In this document: piece by piece, positions 43,275 to 52,160 of the stretch
Numbering within the stretch: position 1 is the stretch's first letter
How the letters are laid out: every line of letters begins with the position of its first letter
Source: Solibaculum_A intestinale
Lineage (GTDB): Bacteria; Bacillota; Clostridia; Oscillospirales; Acutalibacteraceae
Assembly (NCBI RefSeq): GCF_040096205.1
Contig: NZ_JBBMFD010000004.1
Coordinates: forward strand, 62,001 to 126,000
DNA length: 64,000 nucleotides
Reading direction: 5' to 3'
The notes under the pieces: model-generated
Told to the model about the DNA's origin: nothing
What the model saw: the letters and a program-made list of their open reading frames with translations, nothing else
Database searches by the model: none
Translations under genes and position numbers: made by a program

Positions 43275-44144
43275 TTACTCCGCCTCCTTTGCGTGCAGGC
43301 TCAACAGCTTCGCCAAGTACCTCTTCTGCTCGAGCCGGCTGACCACCGCGTCCACAAACCCCTTGTCCTGCAAAAACTCCGCCCGCTGGAATCCCGCGGG
43401 CAGCTTCTGGCGGATGGTCTGTTCGATGACCCTGGGTCCGGCAAAGCCCACCAGCGCGCCCGGCTCGGCGATAATAATGTCGCCCTCCATGGCAAAGCTG
43501 GCGGTGACGCCGCCGGTGGTGGGGTCGGTGAGGACGGTGATGTAAAGGAGGCCTTCGTCGGAATGGCGCTTGACCGCTCCGCTGGTTTTCGCCATCTGCA
43601 TTAAGGACAAAATGCCCTCCTGCATTCTGGCGCCGCCGGACACGGTAAAGCCCACCACCGGCAGGCCTTCCTTCGCCGCGTATTCAAAAAGGCGGGTGAT
43701 CTTTTCCCCGACCACCGTGCCCATGGAGCCCATCATAAAATAGGGTTCCATGACAAAGAGGGCGCAGGGAAACCCGTCGATTTCACAGGTGCCGCAAACC
43801 ACTGCTTCCTTTTCCGCACTTTCCAGGCGGGCGTTTTTGAGCTTGCCGTCATAGTGGGGAAAGCCGATGAGGTTTTCCGACTGCAAGTCCCCGTCCATCT
43901 CCGAAAAGGTGCCGTCGTCCGCAGTCATGCTGATGCGCTGGCGGGCGTTTACCCGGAAATGATGGCCGCACTTGGGACAGACGTGATGATTGTCGCTTAA
44001 GTCGCTGGTAAAGAGCGTAGCGCGGCAGGACGGGCAGATGCTGCACATTTCGTCCGGCACGGTGGGGCTTGTGGTTTTGGTATGCTTGCTGTCGTAGGTT
44101 TCCAGCTCGTTCTTCGGACGCTTGAATAAGCTTTTTTTCAGCAT
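43275..44144 (-). CDS. accD: Acetyl-CoA carboxylase carboxyltransferase subunit beta
   Basis: AccD is the beta half of carboxyltransferase. The 289 residues contain the N-terminal four-cysteine zinc ribbon (MCSICPSCRATLF, HHVCPKCGHHFRVNARQR; here an extra Cys precedes the first CxxC) and the crotonase-like core with VGFTVSGGARMQEG and TDPTTGGVTASFAMEGD. AGAGGATAG precedes the ATG. It starts three bases after accC ends. Confidence 0.95.
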   Translation of the reverse strand: MLKKSLFKRPKNELETYDSKHTKTTSPTVPDEMCSICPSCRATLFTSDLSDNHHVCPKCGHHFRVNARQRISMTADDGTFSEMDGDLQSENLIGFPHYDGKLKNARLESAEKEAVVCGTCEIDGFPCALFVMEPYFMMGSMGTVVGEKITRLFEYAAKEGLPVVGFTVSGGARMQEGILSLMQMAKTSGAVKRHSDEGLLYITVLTDPTTGGVTASFAMEGDIIIAEPGALVGFAGPRVIEQTIRQKLPAGFQRAEFLQDKGFVDAVVSRLEQKRYLAKLLSLHAKEAE

Positions 44145-44147
44145 GGC

Positions 44148-45482
44148 CTATCCTCTTTTCGACATGAAGTTGGTATAATAGCGGCCGGACTTGAATTCCT
44201 CGTCGCTCAAAATATCCATCTGCAGCTCGCTGTTGTGCTCCACCCCTTCGATGACCAGCTCGCACAAAGCCGCCTGCATTTTGCGGATGGCTTCTTCCCT
44301 CGTCTTGGCGTACACAATCAGCTTGCCCATCATGGAATCGTAAAAGGGCGGAACAAAATAGTCCTGATAAAGGGCCGTATCGAACCGCACCCAGGGGCCG
44401 CCCGGCACGTGCAGCAGGGTAATGCGCCCGCAGGAGGGACAGAAGTTGTTATTAGGGTCCTCGGCGTTGATGCGGCATTCGATGGCGGCACCTTCGATTT
44501 TGATGTCCTTCTGGGTAAAGGACAGGGGCAAACCGGACGCCACCCGGATCTGCCATTTCACCAGGTCGATGCCGGTGACCATCTCGGTAACCGGATGCTC
44601 CACCTGCAGACGGGTATTCATTTCCATGAAGTAGTAGTGGTTGTCCCGGTCAAAAAGGAATTCGATGGTTCCCACGCCCCGGTAGCCCACGGCTTTCGCC
44701 GCCTTAGTGGACACCTCCACCATCTTTGCGCGGATGTCCTCGGTGACCACCGGCGAGGGGCTTTCCTCGATGAGCTTCTGGTTTTTGCGCTGCACCGAGC
44801 AGTCCCGTTCCCCCAGGCACACCACGTTGCCGTGGTCGTCGCAGATGATCTGCATTTCAATGTGCTTAACCGGGCTTAAAAACTTCTCCAAATACACCGC
44901 CCCGTCACCAAAGGCGCTGAGGGCTTCGTTGGAGGCGGTCTGAAACGCGTTTTCAAACTCGTCGGTATGGTTTACCAGGCGGATACCCCGGCCGCCGCCG
45001 CCTGCTCTCGCCTTGCAAAGCAGCGGATAGCCAATCTCGTCCGCCTTTTTATGGGCTTCCTTCACATCCTCAATCACGTCGCACCCAGGCACCACCGGCA
45101 CCCCGGCCGCCTTCATGGTGCGGCGCGCTTCGTCCTTGTCCCCCATCTTGTTGATGATCTCAGCCGAGGGGCCGATGAACACGATGCGGCAGGATTCGCA
45201 GAGCTTTGCGAACTTGGCGTTCTCGGACAAAAGGCCGTAGCCCGGATGGATGGCCTGGGCGCCGGTCGCCACCGCCGCCGACAGGATGGCCGTCATGTTT
45301 AAGTAGCTGTCCTTCACCTGGGGACCGCCGATGCAGATGGCCTCGTCCGCCAGGCTCACGTGCAGCGCCTCCCGGTCGGCCTCGGAATAGACCGCTACCG
45401 TAGAGATGCCCATTTCCTTGCAGGCGCGGATGACGCGCACGGCGATTTCCCCGCGGTTGGCAATTAGAATTTTGGAAAACAA
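44148..45482 (-). CDS. accC: Biotin carboxylase subunit of acetyl-CoA carboxylase
   Basis: AccC carboxylates the biotin on AccB using ATP and bicarbonate. The 444-residue ATP-grasp enzyme starts ILIANRGEIAVRVIRACKEM, with the Gly-rich lid KARAGGGGRGIRLVN and EMNTRLQVEHPVTEMVTGID carrying catalytic residues. Length matches the family. It lies between fabZ and accD in the operon. Confidence 0.96.
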   Translation of the reverse strand: MFSKILIANRGEIAVRVIRACKEMGISTVAVYSEADREALHVSLADEAICIGGPQVKDSYLNMTAILSAAVATGAQAIHPGYGLLSENAKFAKLCESCRIVFIGPSAEIINKMGDKDEARRTMKAAGVPVVPGCDVIEDVKEAHKKADEIGYPLLCKARAGGGGRGIRLVNHTDEFENAFQTASNEALSAFGDGAVYLEKFLSPVKHIEMQIICDDHGNVVCLGERDCSVQRKNQKLIEESPSPVVTEDIRAKMVEVSTKAAKAVGYRGVGTIEFLFDRDNHYYFMEMNTRLQVEHPVTEMVTGIDLVKWQIRVASGLPLSFTQKDIKIEGAAIECRINAEDPNNNFCPSCGRITLLHVPGGPWVRFDTALYQDYFVPPFYDSMMGKLIVYAKTREEAIRKMQAALCELVIEGVEHNSELQMDILSDEEFKSGRYYTNFMSKRG

Positions 45483-45499
45483 CGGTTTCCTCCCCTTTC

Positions 45500-45913
45500 C
45501 TATCTCATCAACGCGAAAGAGAATTCTCCGCTGACCGCCAGCTTATCGCCCACATACCCCTTGCCCTTGGCAAAGTAAAAGGGCTCGCGGACCCGTTCAA
45601 TGGAGCACTGGATCTGCAGGGTATCCCCTGGCTTTACGGGGTGCTTGAACTTGACGCTGTTAAGCCCGGTAAAATACGGGGTGGCGCCTTCGGCTTTGCC
45701 CGCCAGCATCACGCAGCAGGCCTGCCCCATCATTTCGCACAGCACCACACCCGGCACCACCGGGTTTCCCGGGAAATGGCCCTGCAAAAACCATTCGTCG
45801 CCCTTTACGGTATATTGTCCCACCGCGTGGGTCTCATCCACGGCATTCGCCTCGTCGATGAGGAGCATCGGCTCCCGATGGGGAAGGATGGTCTTGATTT
45901 CTTCTCGGTTCAT
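45500..45913 (-). CDS. fabZ: 3-hydroxyacyl-ACP dehydratase FabZ
   Basis: FabZ dehydrates beta-hydroxyacyl-ACP in the elongation cycle. The 137-residue hot-dog protein starts with ILPHREPMLLIDEAN and has the active-site helix GHFPGNPVVPGVVLCEMM with catalytic His and Glu. It is the only dehydratase in the cluster, so if unsaturated fatty acids are made the isomerase is elsewhere. Confidence 0.95.
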   Translation of the reverse strand: MNREEIKTILPHREPMLLIDEANAVDETHAVGQYTVKGDEWFLQGHFPGNPVVPGVVLCEMMGQACCVMLAGKAEGATPYFTGLNSVKFKHPVKPGDTLQIQCSIERVREPFYFAKGKGYVGDKLAVSGEFSFALMR

Positions 45914-45930
45914 TTTGTCTCCCCGCCCTC

Positions 45931-46392
45931 TTAAAAGATTTTAAAGAGCGGCTGGTTGTATTCCACCACCTGGCCGTTCTGCGCGCACACGTCGACGATC
46001 TCGCCGTCCACCTGCGCGGTGATTTCGTTCATCAGCTTCATCGCCTCAATGATGCACAGCACGTCGCCCTTCTTGACCTTACTGCCCACCTTCACGTAAG
46101 GTTCGGCGTCCGGAGAAGGGGAATCGTAAAATACGCCCACCATGGGGGATTTGACCTCGGTAATGTTGTTAAAGTCCACCGGCTGGGTAGCGGGCACTTC
46201 GGAAGAAGCCGCCGGGGCGGCTGCAGGCGCGGCAGAGGCCGAAGCGGGCGCTGCCGCAGGAAGAATCATGGGGGCGAAACCCGCCGTGGGGCGCTCAAAA
46301 TGGATGTTCAGGTCCCCCTCGGTCACTTCCAGCACCGACAAACCGGTGTCCTCCATGATCTTGGCCAGGGAACGCAATTGCTTGATGTCCAT
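45931..46392 (-). CDS. accB: Biotin carboxyl carrier protein of acetyl-CoA carboxylase
   Basis: AccB carries the biotin that shuttles carboxyl groups. The 153 residues have an N-terminal helix (IKQLRSLAKIMEDTGLSVL), an Ala/Pro-rich hinge (about 40-70), and the biotinyl domain with the modified Lys in IIEAMKLMNEI. The ALA-rich hinge is typical. It sits 18 bases after fabF. Confidence 0.95.
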   Translation of the reverse strand: MDIKQLRSLAKIMEDTGLSVLEVTEGDLNIHFERPTAGFAPMILPAAAPASASAAPAAAPAASSEVPATQPVDFNNITEVKSPMVGVFYDSPSPDAEPYVKVGSKVKKGDVLCIIEAMKLMNEITAQVDGEIVDVCAQNGQVVEYNQPLFKIF

Positions 46393-46410
46393 TATCGTCG
46401 TCCTCCTCCT

Positions 46411-47637
46411 TTACACCTTCGCTAACGCGATGCAGGCGTTGTGTCCGCCAAAGCCCAGGGATACGGAAAGGGCAAGATCCGCCTGAACCTTGCGGGCTTC
46501 GTTTGGAATGTAGTCGAGATCGCAATCGGGATCGGGTTCTTCATAGCCGATGGTGGGCGGGAGAATCCCGTCGCGCAAAGAAAGCACACAGGCGATGGCT
46601 TCGGCAGCGCCCGCTGCCCCCAGCATATGGCCGGTCATAGATTTGGTGGAGCTGATCATGGCTTCTCTCGCTTTTTCCTCGCCCAGCGCCTTTTTGATGG
46701 CGAGCGTTTCCGACTTATCGTTCAAAGGCGTGCTGGTGCCGTGGGCATTGAAATAAATCTTCGCCTCCGGCATGCCTGCCTCTTCATACGCCTGCTTGAT
46801 GGCTCTGGCACCGCCGATGGCCTCCGGGTGGGGCGCGGTCACATGATAGGCGTCGCAGGTGTTGCCGTAGCCTTTGATTTCCGCGTAAATCTTCGCGCCT
46901 CTGCGTTTTGCGTGCTCGTATTCCTCCAGAACCAGGATGCCCGCACCCTCGCCGATGACAAAGCCGTCCCGGCGCTTGTCAAAGGGGATGGAGGCGCTCT
47001 TGGGATCGTTTCTCGTGCTCAGGGCCATGCAGTTGGTAAAGCCGGCCACGGCAAGAGGGTTGATGGTGGCTTCCGCGCCGCCGGCAAGGATCGCGTCCGC
47101 GTACCCGTGCTGGATGGCGCGGAAGGCTTCGCCGATGGTGTTGGTACTGGTGGCGCAGGCGGTCACAATGGGCACGCAGGGGCCCTGGGCGTTATATTTG
47201 ATGGCCACGTTGCCTGCGGCAATGTTGGCGATCATCATGGGGATAAAGAACGGGGAAACCTTGCGCGCGCCGCCAGAGCGCAGCTTGTCGCTCTCGCTAA
47301 GGAAGGTATTGATGCCGCCCACGCCCGAGCCGATGTAAACGCCAAGGCGCTCCGGGTCCACCTGGTCCTGAATGCCGCTGTCTGCCATGGCCTGGGCCGC
47401 CGCCGCCAGAGCGTACTGGCAGTACAGGTCGGTCTTGCGCACCTCGCTTTTGGGCATGTACTGGGTTGGGTCAAAGTCCTTGACCTCAGCCGCAATTTTC
47501 ACCTTGAATTCCGCCGCATCGAACTTGGTGATTGCACCGATGCCGCAAACGCCGTCGGTCAGGTTCTTCCAAAAGGTCGCCACGTCGTTGCCCACCGGGG
47601 AAACAACGCCCAGACCCGTCACCACTACTCTGTTCAT
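46411..47637 (-). CDS. fabF: Beta-ketoacyl-ACP synthase II
   Basis: FabF condenses malonyl-ACP with growing acyl-ACP. The 408-residue thiolase-fold enzyme starts RVVVTGLGVVSPVGNDVATF; the catalytic Cys is in VTACATSTNTIGEAFR and the His residues are in NAHGTSTPLNDKSE and KSMTGHMLGAAGAAE. AAAGGAAG supports ATG 47637. It is the sole elongation synthase in the cluster. Confidence 0.96.
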   Translation of the reverse strand: MNRVVVTGLGVVSPVGNDVATFWKNLTDGVCGIGAITKFDAAEFKVKIAAEVKDFDPTQYMPKSEVRKTDLYCQYALAAAAQAMADSGIQDQVDPERLGVYIGSGVGGINTFLSESDKLRSGGARKVSPFFIPMMIANIAAGNVAIKYNAQGPCVPIVTACATSTNTIGEAFRAIQHGYADAILAGGAEATINPLAVAGFTNCMALSTRNDPKSASIPFDKRRDGFVIGEGAGILVLEEYEHAKRRGAKIYAEIKGYGNTCDAYHVTAPHPEAIGGARAIKQAYEEAGMPEAKIYFNAHGTSTPLNDKSETLAIKKALGEEKAREAMISSTKSMTGHMLGAAGAAEAIACVLSLRDGILPPTIGYEEPDPDCDLDYIPNEARKVQADLALSVSLGFGGHNACIALAKV

Positions 47638-47688
47638 AGAAACTTCCTTTCTTTGCTCGATCATACTTCTATGGGAAGGAATCTCCCG

Positions 47689-48432
47689 TTAAATATACAG
47701 GCCGCCATCCACCTTGATGACCTCGCCGGTAATGTACCGTGCTCCTTCCGATGCAAGGAACAGGGCCGTCTGGGCAATGTCCTCAGGCGAGCCCATTTTC
47801 TTCATGGGGATCATGCCGTTTGCCGCGTCCTTGACCTTATCGGACAAAGCGCCGGTCATATCGGTTTCAATAAAGCCGGGGGCGATGGCGTTGCAGGTGA
47901 CCCCGCGGGCCGCCAGCTCCTTGGCCACGGTCTTCGTAAGCCCCACAATGCCCGCCTTGGCCGCCGAATAGTTGGCCTGACCGGCGTTGCCCATGAGCCC
48001 GGAAACCGAAGAAATGTTGATGATCCGGCCGCTGCGCTTGCGCATGAAGTGGGAATAGGTATGCTTGATCAGGTTGAAAGCGCCCTTGAGGTTCGTGGAA
48101 ATCACCGCGTCAAAGTCCTCCTCCTTCATGGAGAGGACCAGAGAATCCCGGACGATGCCGGCGTTATTGACGAGAATGTCCACGCCGCCGAAGGCCTCGA
48201 TGACTTCCTTGACCACTTCGCCCGTCTTCGCAAAGTCAGACACGTCGCACCGGTAGCTTTCGGCCTTCACGCCAAAAGCCATAGCCTGGCTGCAGACTTC
48301 CTTGGCCGCTTCTTCGTTGCCGGCGTACAAAATAGCCACATTGGCTCCGTTTTGCGCGAACGCCAGCGCGATGGCCCTGCCGATGCCTCTAGAGCCGCCG
48401 GTGACGATGGCTGTTTTTCCTTCTAACACCAT
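47689..48432 (-). CDS. fabG: 3-oxoacyl-ACP reductase FabG
   Basis: FabG reduces beta-ketoacyl-ACP with NADPH. The 247-residue short-chain dehydrogenase has the cofactor motif TGGSRGIGRAIA, NNAG (LVNNAGIVRDSL), catalytic Ser in INISSVSGLMGNAG, and YSAAKAG. It ends VKVDGG-type (EVIKVDGGLYI). It lies between fabD and fabF. Confidence 0.96.
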   Translation of the reverse strand: MVLEGKTAIVTGGSRGIGRAIALAFAQNGANVAILYAGNEEAAKEVCSQAMAFGVKAESYRCDVSDFAKTGEVVKEVIEAFGGVDILVNNAGIVRDSLVLSMKEEDFDAVISTNLKGAFNLIKHTYSHFMRKRSGRIINISSVSGLMGNAGQANYSAAKAGIVGLTKTVAKELAARGVTCNAIAPGFIETDMTGALSDKVKDAANGMIPMKKMGSPEDIAQTALFLASEGARYITGEVIKVDGGLYI

Positions 48433-48519
48433 AGGTTGCTAATCTCCGTTTCTCCGGCGGAAAGAATATGGCTTTCGCTTCGCTTAGGCCGCCGGGCCCA
48501 GCAAAGCACCGAGACTTGC

Positions 48520-49434
48520 TTATTTCTGCAAGGCGGCCAGGGTTTCTTCCAAGCTCTTTTTATCCTCTACATGGAACACCGTAGCCATTTTGCTGATTTT
48601 CTTAATCAGGCCGCTCAAGGTCTTGCCCGCGCCCACCTCGATGAAGATTTCGATGCCGTCTTTGAGCATCTGCTCCACCGTATCCTGCCAGCGGACCGGA
48701 TGGTTGACTTGAGTTGCCGCAAGCTCCCGCCCGTCGGCAGGGTAAGGCTTTGCGGTGGCGTTTGCGTAAAGCGGGATGCGCGGCGCCGAAAAAGGCACCG
48801 TCTTTAGATAACCGGCGAGCTTTTCGGCCGCCTCGTTCATAAACGGCGAATGAAAGCCCCCGCTTACCGCCAGCGGCACCACCCGGCCGCCCTTTTGGGC
48901 CGCCGCCGCGCTAAACTCCGCCAGCTCGCCCTTTTCTCCCGCCACCACCAGCTGGCCGGGGCTGTTGTAGTTGACCGGGTAAACATGGTCAAAAGGAGCG
49001 CACAGGGCTTCCACCTCTTCGTTTTTAAGCTTCAGTACCGCAGCCATAGCGCCGTCCACCTGTTCGGCTGCCGCCTGCATGAACTTTGCCCGCTCACAGA
49101 CCAGGGAAAAACCCGCCTCGTCGTCTAGGGCTCCGGCAAAGGTCAGCGCCGCGATTTCGCCCAGCGAAAATCCCGCCGCCGCCGCCGCGTGCACCCCGTG
49201 CTCTTCCAATGCCCTGGCCGCTGCCAGATCCACGCAGTAAAGGCAGGGCTGCGTATTAATGGTGATGGAAAGCTCTTCCTTGGACGCGGTAAAACACTGT
49301 TCACTGGTTCCCGGACGAATCCGGTCGGCCGTGTCGAACACGGCTTTGGCCGCCGGGGAGCACTCAGAAAGCTCCTTGCCCATACCGCTGTACTGGGCGC
49401 CCTGCCCGGAAAATACAAATGCAATCTGTTCCAT
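48520..49434 (-). CDS. fabD: Malonyl-CoA:ACP transacylase
   Basis: FabD loads malonyl groups on ACP. The 304 residues show FVFSGQGAQYSGMGKEL, the nucleophile in AAGFSLGEIAAL (GFSLG rather than the common GHSLG, so the residue before Ser is Phe) and VSGGFHSPFM with catalytic His. The altered pentapeptide is also seen in other Clostridia. An 86-base gap to fabG and a 126-base gap to acpP are the longest in the operon. Confidence 0.94.
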   Translation of the reverse strand: MEQIAFVFSGQGAQYSGMGKELSECSPAAKAVFDTADRIRPGTSEQCFTASKEELSITINTQPCLYCVDLAAARALEEHGVHAAAAAGFSLGEIAALTFAGALDDEAGFSLVCERAKFMQAAAEQVDGAMAAVLKLKNEEVEALCAPFDHVYPVNYNSPGQLVVAGEKGELAEFSAAAAQKGGRVVPLAVSGGFHSPFMNEAAEKLAGYLKTVPFSAPRIPLYANATAKPYPADGRELAATQVNHPVRWQDTVEQMLKDGIEIFIEVGAGKTLSGLIKKISKMATVFHVEDKKSLEETLAALQK

Positions 49435-49560
49435 GTCTTTGCACCGCCTAGTCGTCAGTTTTCCGTCCGCCCAGGCTTTGAAGCTGTTTGGGCGGGCGTT
49501 TGTCCTATTTGAAAGCGCGGGCCGTCCCAGGCGGGAATATCCGATCCCCGCCCGTCACGG

Positions 49561-49806
49561 TTACCCATTCTTTTTGAGCCGTTTTTCCAGCCTAGCCTGT
49601 TCAATTGCATCCACCAGGTCCTGTACACAGCGGATGCGCTCGCTCATTTCAATTTCCACATGATAGTCGTCTTCCAAGGTTAAAAGCAGCTCTACCATGT
49701 CCAACGAGTCGATCCTCAGCTGGGCAAAGGTCGTCTGCGCCCGGATTTTGGATAACCGCACACCTTTATACCGGGCGATCCTTTTCGCCACATGGTCAAA
49801 CGTCAT
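49561..49806 (-). CDS. acpP: Acyl carrier protein
   Basis: The 81-residue carrier has its phosphopantetheine serine in RIDSLDMVELLL, the DSL motif. It is unusual: by my count 14 acidic against 15 basic residues, whereas ACPs are normally strongly acidic, and it has KRLKKNG at the end. ATG 49806 has TTGGAGG seven bases upstream; an ATG at 49812 is too close. Its place between fabH and fabD is the usual acpP position, so it is most likely the operon's ACP, although a second, canonical ACP may exist elsewhere. Confidence 0.85.
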   Translation of the reverse strand: MTFDHVAKRIARYKGVRLSKIRAQTTFAQLRIDSLDMVELLLTLEDDYHVEIEMSERIRCVQDLVDAIEQARLEKRLKKNG

Positions 49807-49836
49807 GCTCATGCCTCCAAGCGCCATGCTCGATTC

Positions 49837-50796
49837 TTATTTGCTCCAGCGCAGCACGCCGGCGCCCGTGGTAAACCCGCCGCCGAAGGCGCTCATGGCC
49901 AGAATGTCCCCCTTCTTGAGCTTTCCTTCACGGTTGAGTTCGTCAAGCATCATGGGGATGCTGGCGGAGGAAGTGTTGCCGTAGTGCTCGATATTCACCA
50001 CGTATTTCTCCCTTGGAATGGGCAAACGATGGGCCGCCGCCTCGATGATGCGGATGTTCGCCTGGTGAGGCAGCACGAAATCCACCTGCTCACAGGTAAG
50101 CCCCGCCTCCTCAATGACACACTTCAGGTCCGCCGCCATATTGGTGACCGCGAACTTATACACGTCCTGCCCGTTCATACGCAAAAATGGGTCCTCTTCT
50201 TGGGTTTCGTCAAAGGGACAGTTTCCGTGCACCTGAGGGATGACCAGAGACTCCCAGTTTCCGTCCGCCGTCAGGCGCAGGGAGAGCAGGTCGTCCCCTT
50301 CCTCAAGCACCACGGCGCCCGCGCCGTCCCCAAAGAGGACGCAGGTGGAGCGGTCGGTCCAGTCCGCCAGCCGGCTCAAAACTTCCGAAGAAACTATCAG
50401 CACCTTTTTCACCTTTTTGCGGGCAAAGTAGCCATCCGCCACGTCCAGCGCATACAGAAAACCAGAGCAGGCGGCGTTCACGTCAAAGGCCGGGCAGGTC
50501 GCCCCGATGCGCTTTTGAATCACACAGGCCTGAGAAGGCGTCATATAGTCCCCCCGCACGGTGGAGCAAAGAATCAGGTCCAGCTCCTGAGGAGAAACCC
50601 CCGCGTCCTCCAGCGCCCGCTTGGCCGCCCACTCGGTCAGGTCGGACATGGTTTCCGTGGTACACACATGCCGCTCCCCAATGCCCGTGCGGGTGCGGAT
50701 CCATTCGTCGCTGGTGTCGAGAAACTGGGACAGGTCGTCGTTGGTTTTTACACAGGCGGGAGCGGCGCTCCCGGTGCCGATCACTTGAAAGCTCAA
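49837..50796 (-). CDS. fabH: Beta-ketoacyl-ACP synthase III
   Basis: FabH starts fatty-acid synthesis by condensing acyl-CoA with malonyl-ACP. The 319 residues carry catalytic Cys in VNAACSGFLYALDVA, His in LPHQANIRIIEAA and Asn in EHYGNTSSASIPMM. The start is TTG at 50796, seven bases after GGAGG; the fabT stop lies just upstream, so translation is coupled. It is the first biosynthetic gene of the operon. Confidence 0.95.
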   Translation of the reverse strand: MSFQVIGTGSAAPACVKTNDDLSQFLDTSDEWIRTRTGIGERHVCTTETMSDLTEWAAKRALEDAGVSPQELDLILCSTVRGDYMTPSQACVIQKRIGATCPAFDVNAACSGFLYALDVADGYFARKKVKKVLIVSSEVLSRLADWTDRSTCVLFGDGAGAVVLEEGDDLLSLRLTADGNWESLVIPQVHGNCPFDETQEEDPFLRMNGQDVYKFAVTNMAADLKCVIEEAGLTCEQVDFVLPHQANIRIIEAAAHRLPIPREKYVVNIEHYGNTSSASIPMMLDELNREGKLKKGDILAMSAFGGGFTTGAGVLRWSK

Positions 50797-50798
50797 AG

Positions 50799-51260
50799 TC
50801 AGTCCTCCATCTCATTCAGCTTCTGCTTGAAGAAGTCGTTTAATTTAATCATTCCCTTTATCATCGCGCTTTTTTCTTCACTTGTCAATTCTTTTGCCAC
50901 CGAACGGACCAGCCGCCGGTGAAAATACGCGTGGGCGGCCTGGGCCTTCTGCCCGAGCTTTGTCAGCGTCACCCGCACCGAACGCCCGTCCGACCGGCAG
51001 CGGCACTTCTCCACAAACCCCTTTTTCATCAACTTATTAATGGCCACCGTCACCGACGGCAGGGTGATGTCCAGTTCCTTGGCGATGCCGCTGATGGTGT
51101 GCCCTTCTGTGCCGCATTTGCCCACCGCCTCCACCAAATGCAGCTCGGAAATGGACAGATCCAGCTTGCTCGTCTGCTGCAGCGCTTTTTCCTCTACCTT
51201 TAAAACAGAACGGAAGGTTTCCACCAAAACCGTATTCATATGCTCGCAAAACGCGTCCAT
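50799..51260 (-). CDS. fabT: MarR-family regulator of the fatty-acid operon (FabT-like)
   Basis: The 153-residue winged-helix protein has SKLDLSISELHLVEAVGK, recognition helix ITLPSVTVAINKLMKKG and wing CRSDGRSVRVTLTKLG. Being first in the fab operon, it resembles FabT, which represses fab genes when acyl-ACP is abundant. ATG 51260 follows AAAGGG. It very likely autoregulates through the dyad over its own transcription start. Membership of FabT proper rather than another MarR group is inferred from position. Confidence 0.88.
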   Translation of the reverse strand: MDAFCEHMNTVLVETFRSVLKVEEKALQQTSKLDLSISELHLVEAVGKCGTEGHTISGIAKELDITLPSVTVAINKLMKKGFVEKCRCRSDGRSVRVTLTKLGQKAQAAHAYFHRRLVRSVAKELTSEEKSAMIKGMIKLNDFFKQKLNEMED

Positions 51261-51300
51261 AGTACCCTTTCTTTGGGCAGGCCAGATGCCGCCCAATATA

Positions 51301-51345
51301 CTTAGATTGTTTAAGCATTATACGGCTTTGCCACTTTTTTGTCAA
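51301..51345 (-). promoter_or_regulatory. fab operon promoter and candidate FabT operator
   Basis: On minus, TTGACA (51340-51345), a 17-base spacer and TATAAT (51317-51322) are a full consensus promoter. CTTAAACAATCTAAG (51301-51315), a 15-base partial dyad with CTTA/TAAG arms, covers the expected start of transcription. Confidence 0.75.
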
Positions 51346-51482
51346 GCAAAGGCCCGTTTCCTTCCCGCCGGCAAACATTCGGTTTTATGATACTCGGATT
51401 AACAGAAAATGTCAACGAAGTTTTCCCATTGGGCGAATACCCTTCCTGTAACCCGGCGATACTAATTCCCGGTGATGAATTT

Positions 51483-52160
51483 ATGATGATTACGTTAATC
51501 CGGACTGTACTGCTGTACATATTTGTCGTGCTGGCCATGCGGATCATGGGCAAACGGCAAATAGGTGAGCTGCAGCCCTCCGAGCTGGTGGTAACCCTGC
51601 TGATCTCCGACATTGCGGCAGTGCCCATGCAGGAAATCGGCATTCCGCTGGTGGACGGCATTGTCCCGATCTTCGTGCTGGTATCGTTGGAACTGATCCT
51701 GTCCGCCTGCATGATCAAAAGCAACAAGTTCCGCCAGATGATTTCCGGCAAGCCGGTCATCGTGGTGCGAAACGGGAAGGTGCAGCAAAACGAAATGCGC
51801 CGCATCCGCTTTACCATTGAAGATCTGATGGAGGGAATGCGGCTGCACGATGTGTTCCGCCTCGACGAAATCGCCTGGGCCATCGTGGAGACCAACGGTC
51901 AGCTAAGCATCCTCAAAAAGCCGGAGCTGCTCCAGCCCACCGCCCAGCAGCTCAACATTCCCACCGATGACCCCGGCCTGCCCATGGTGGTGGTCAGCGA
52001 CGGGGACGTTTACGACGAAGCGCTGAAAATCGTGGGCTTTGACGTCAACTGGCTCAACAAAACCCTCAAAGAGCAGAATGTGAAACTGGAGGATATCTTT
52101 ATTATGACCACCGACCGGGCGCAAAATTTTCAGATCGTTAAAAAGGAGGCAAAAGAATGA
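51483..52160 (+). CDS. DUF421 (YetF-like) membrane protein
   Basis: The 225-residue protein has three membrane helices in its first 80 residues (ITLIRTVLLYIFVVLAMRIMG and others) with the conserved MGKRQIGELQPSELVVTLLIS, then a soluble domain with KPVIVVRNGKVQQNEMRRIRFTIEDLMEGMR, the DUF421 core. YetF-type proteins assist spore germinant receptors in some Firmicutes. GGTGATG precedes ATG 51483. It overlaps the DUF4363 gene by ATGA, a standard clostridial pairing. Confidence 0.9.
   Translation: MMITLIRTVLLYIFVVLAMRIMGKRQIGELQPSELVVTLLISDIAAVPMQEIGIPLVDGIVPIFVLVSLELILSACMIKSNKFRQMISGKPVIVVRNGKVQQNEMRRIRFTIEDLMEGMRLHDVFRLDEIAWAIVETNGQLSILKKPELLQPTAQQLNIPTDDPGLPMVVVSDGDVYDEALKIVGFDVNWLNKTLKEQNVKLEDIFIMTTDRAQNFQIVKKEAKE

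Noticed and set aside
46441..48426. A plus-strand open frame of 661 codons opposite fabF-fabG
   Set aside because: It is the antisense shadow of conserved fab genes with no ribosome binding site and no recognisable domain.
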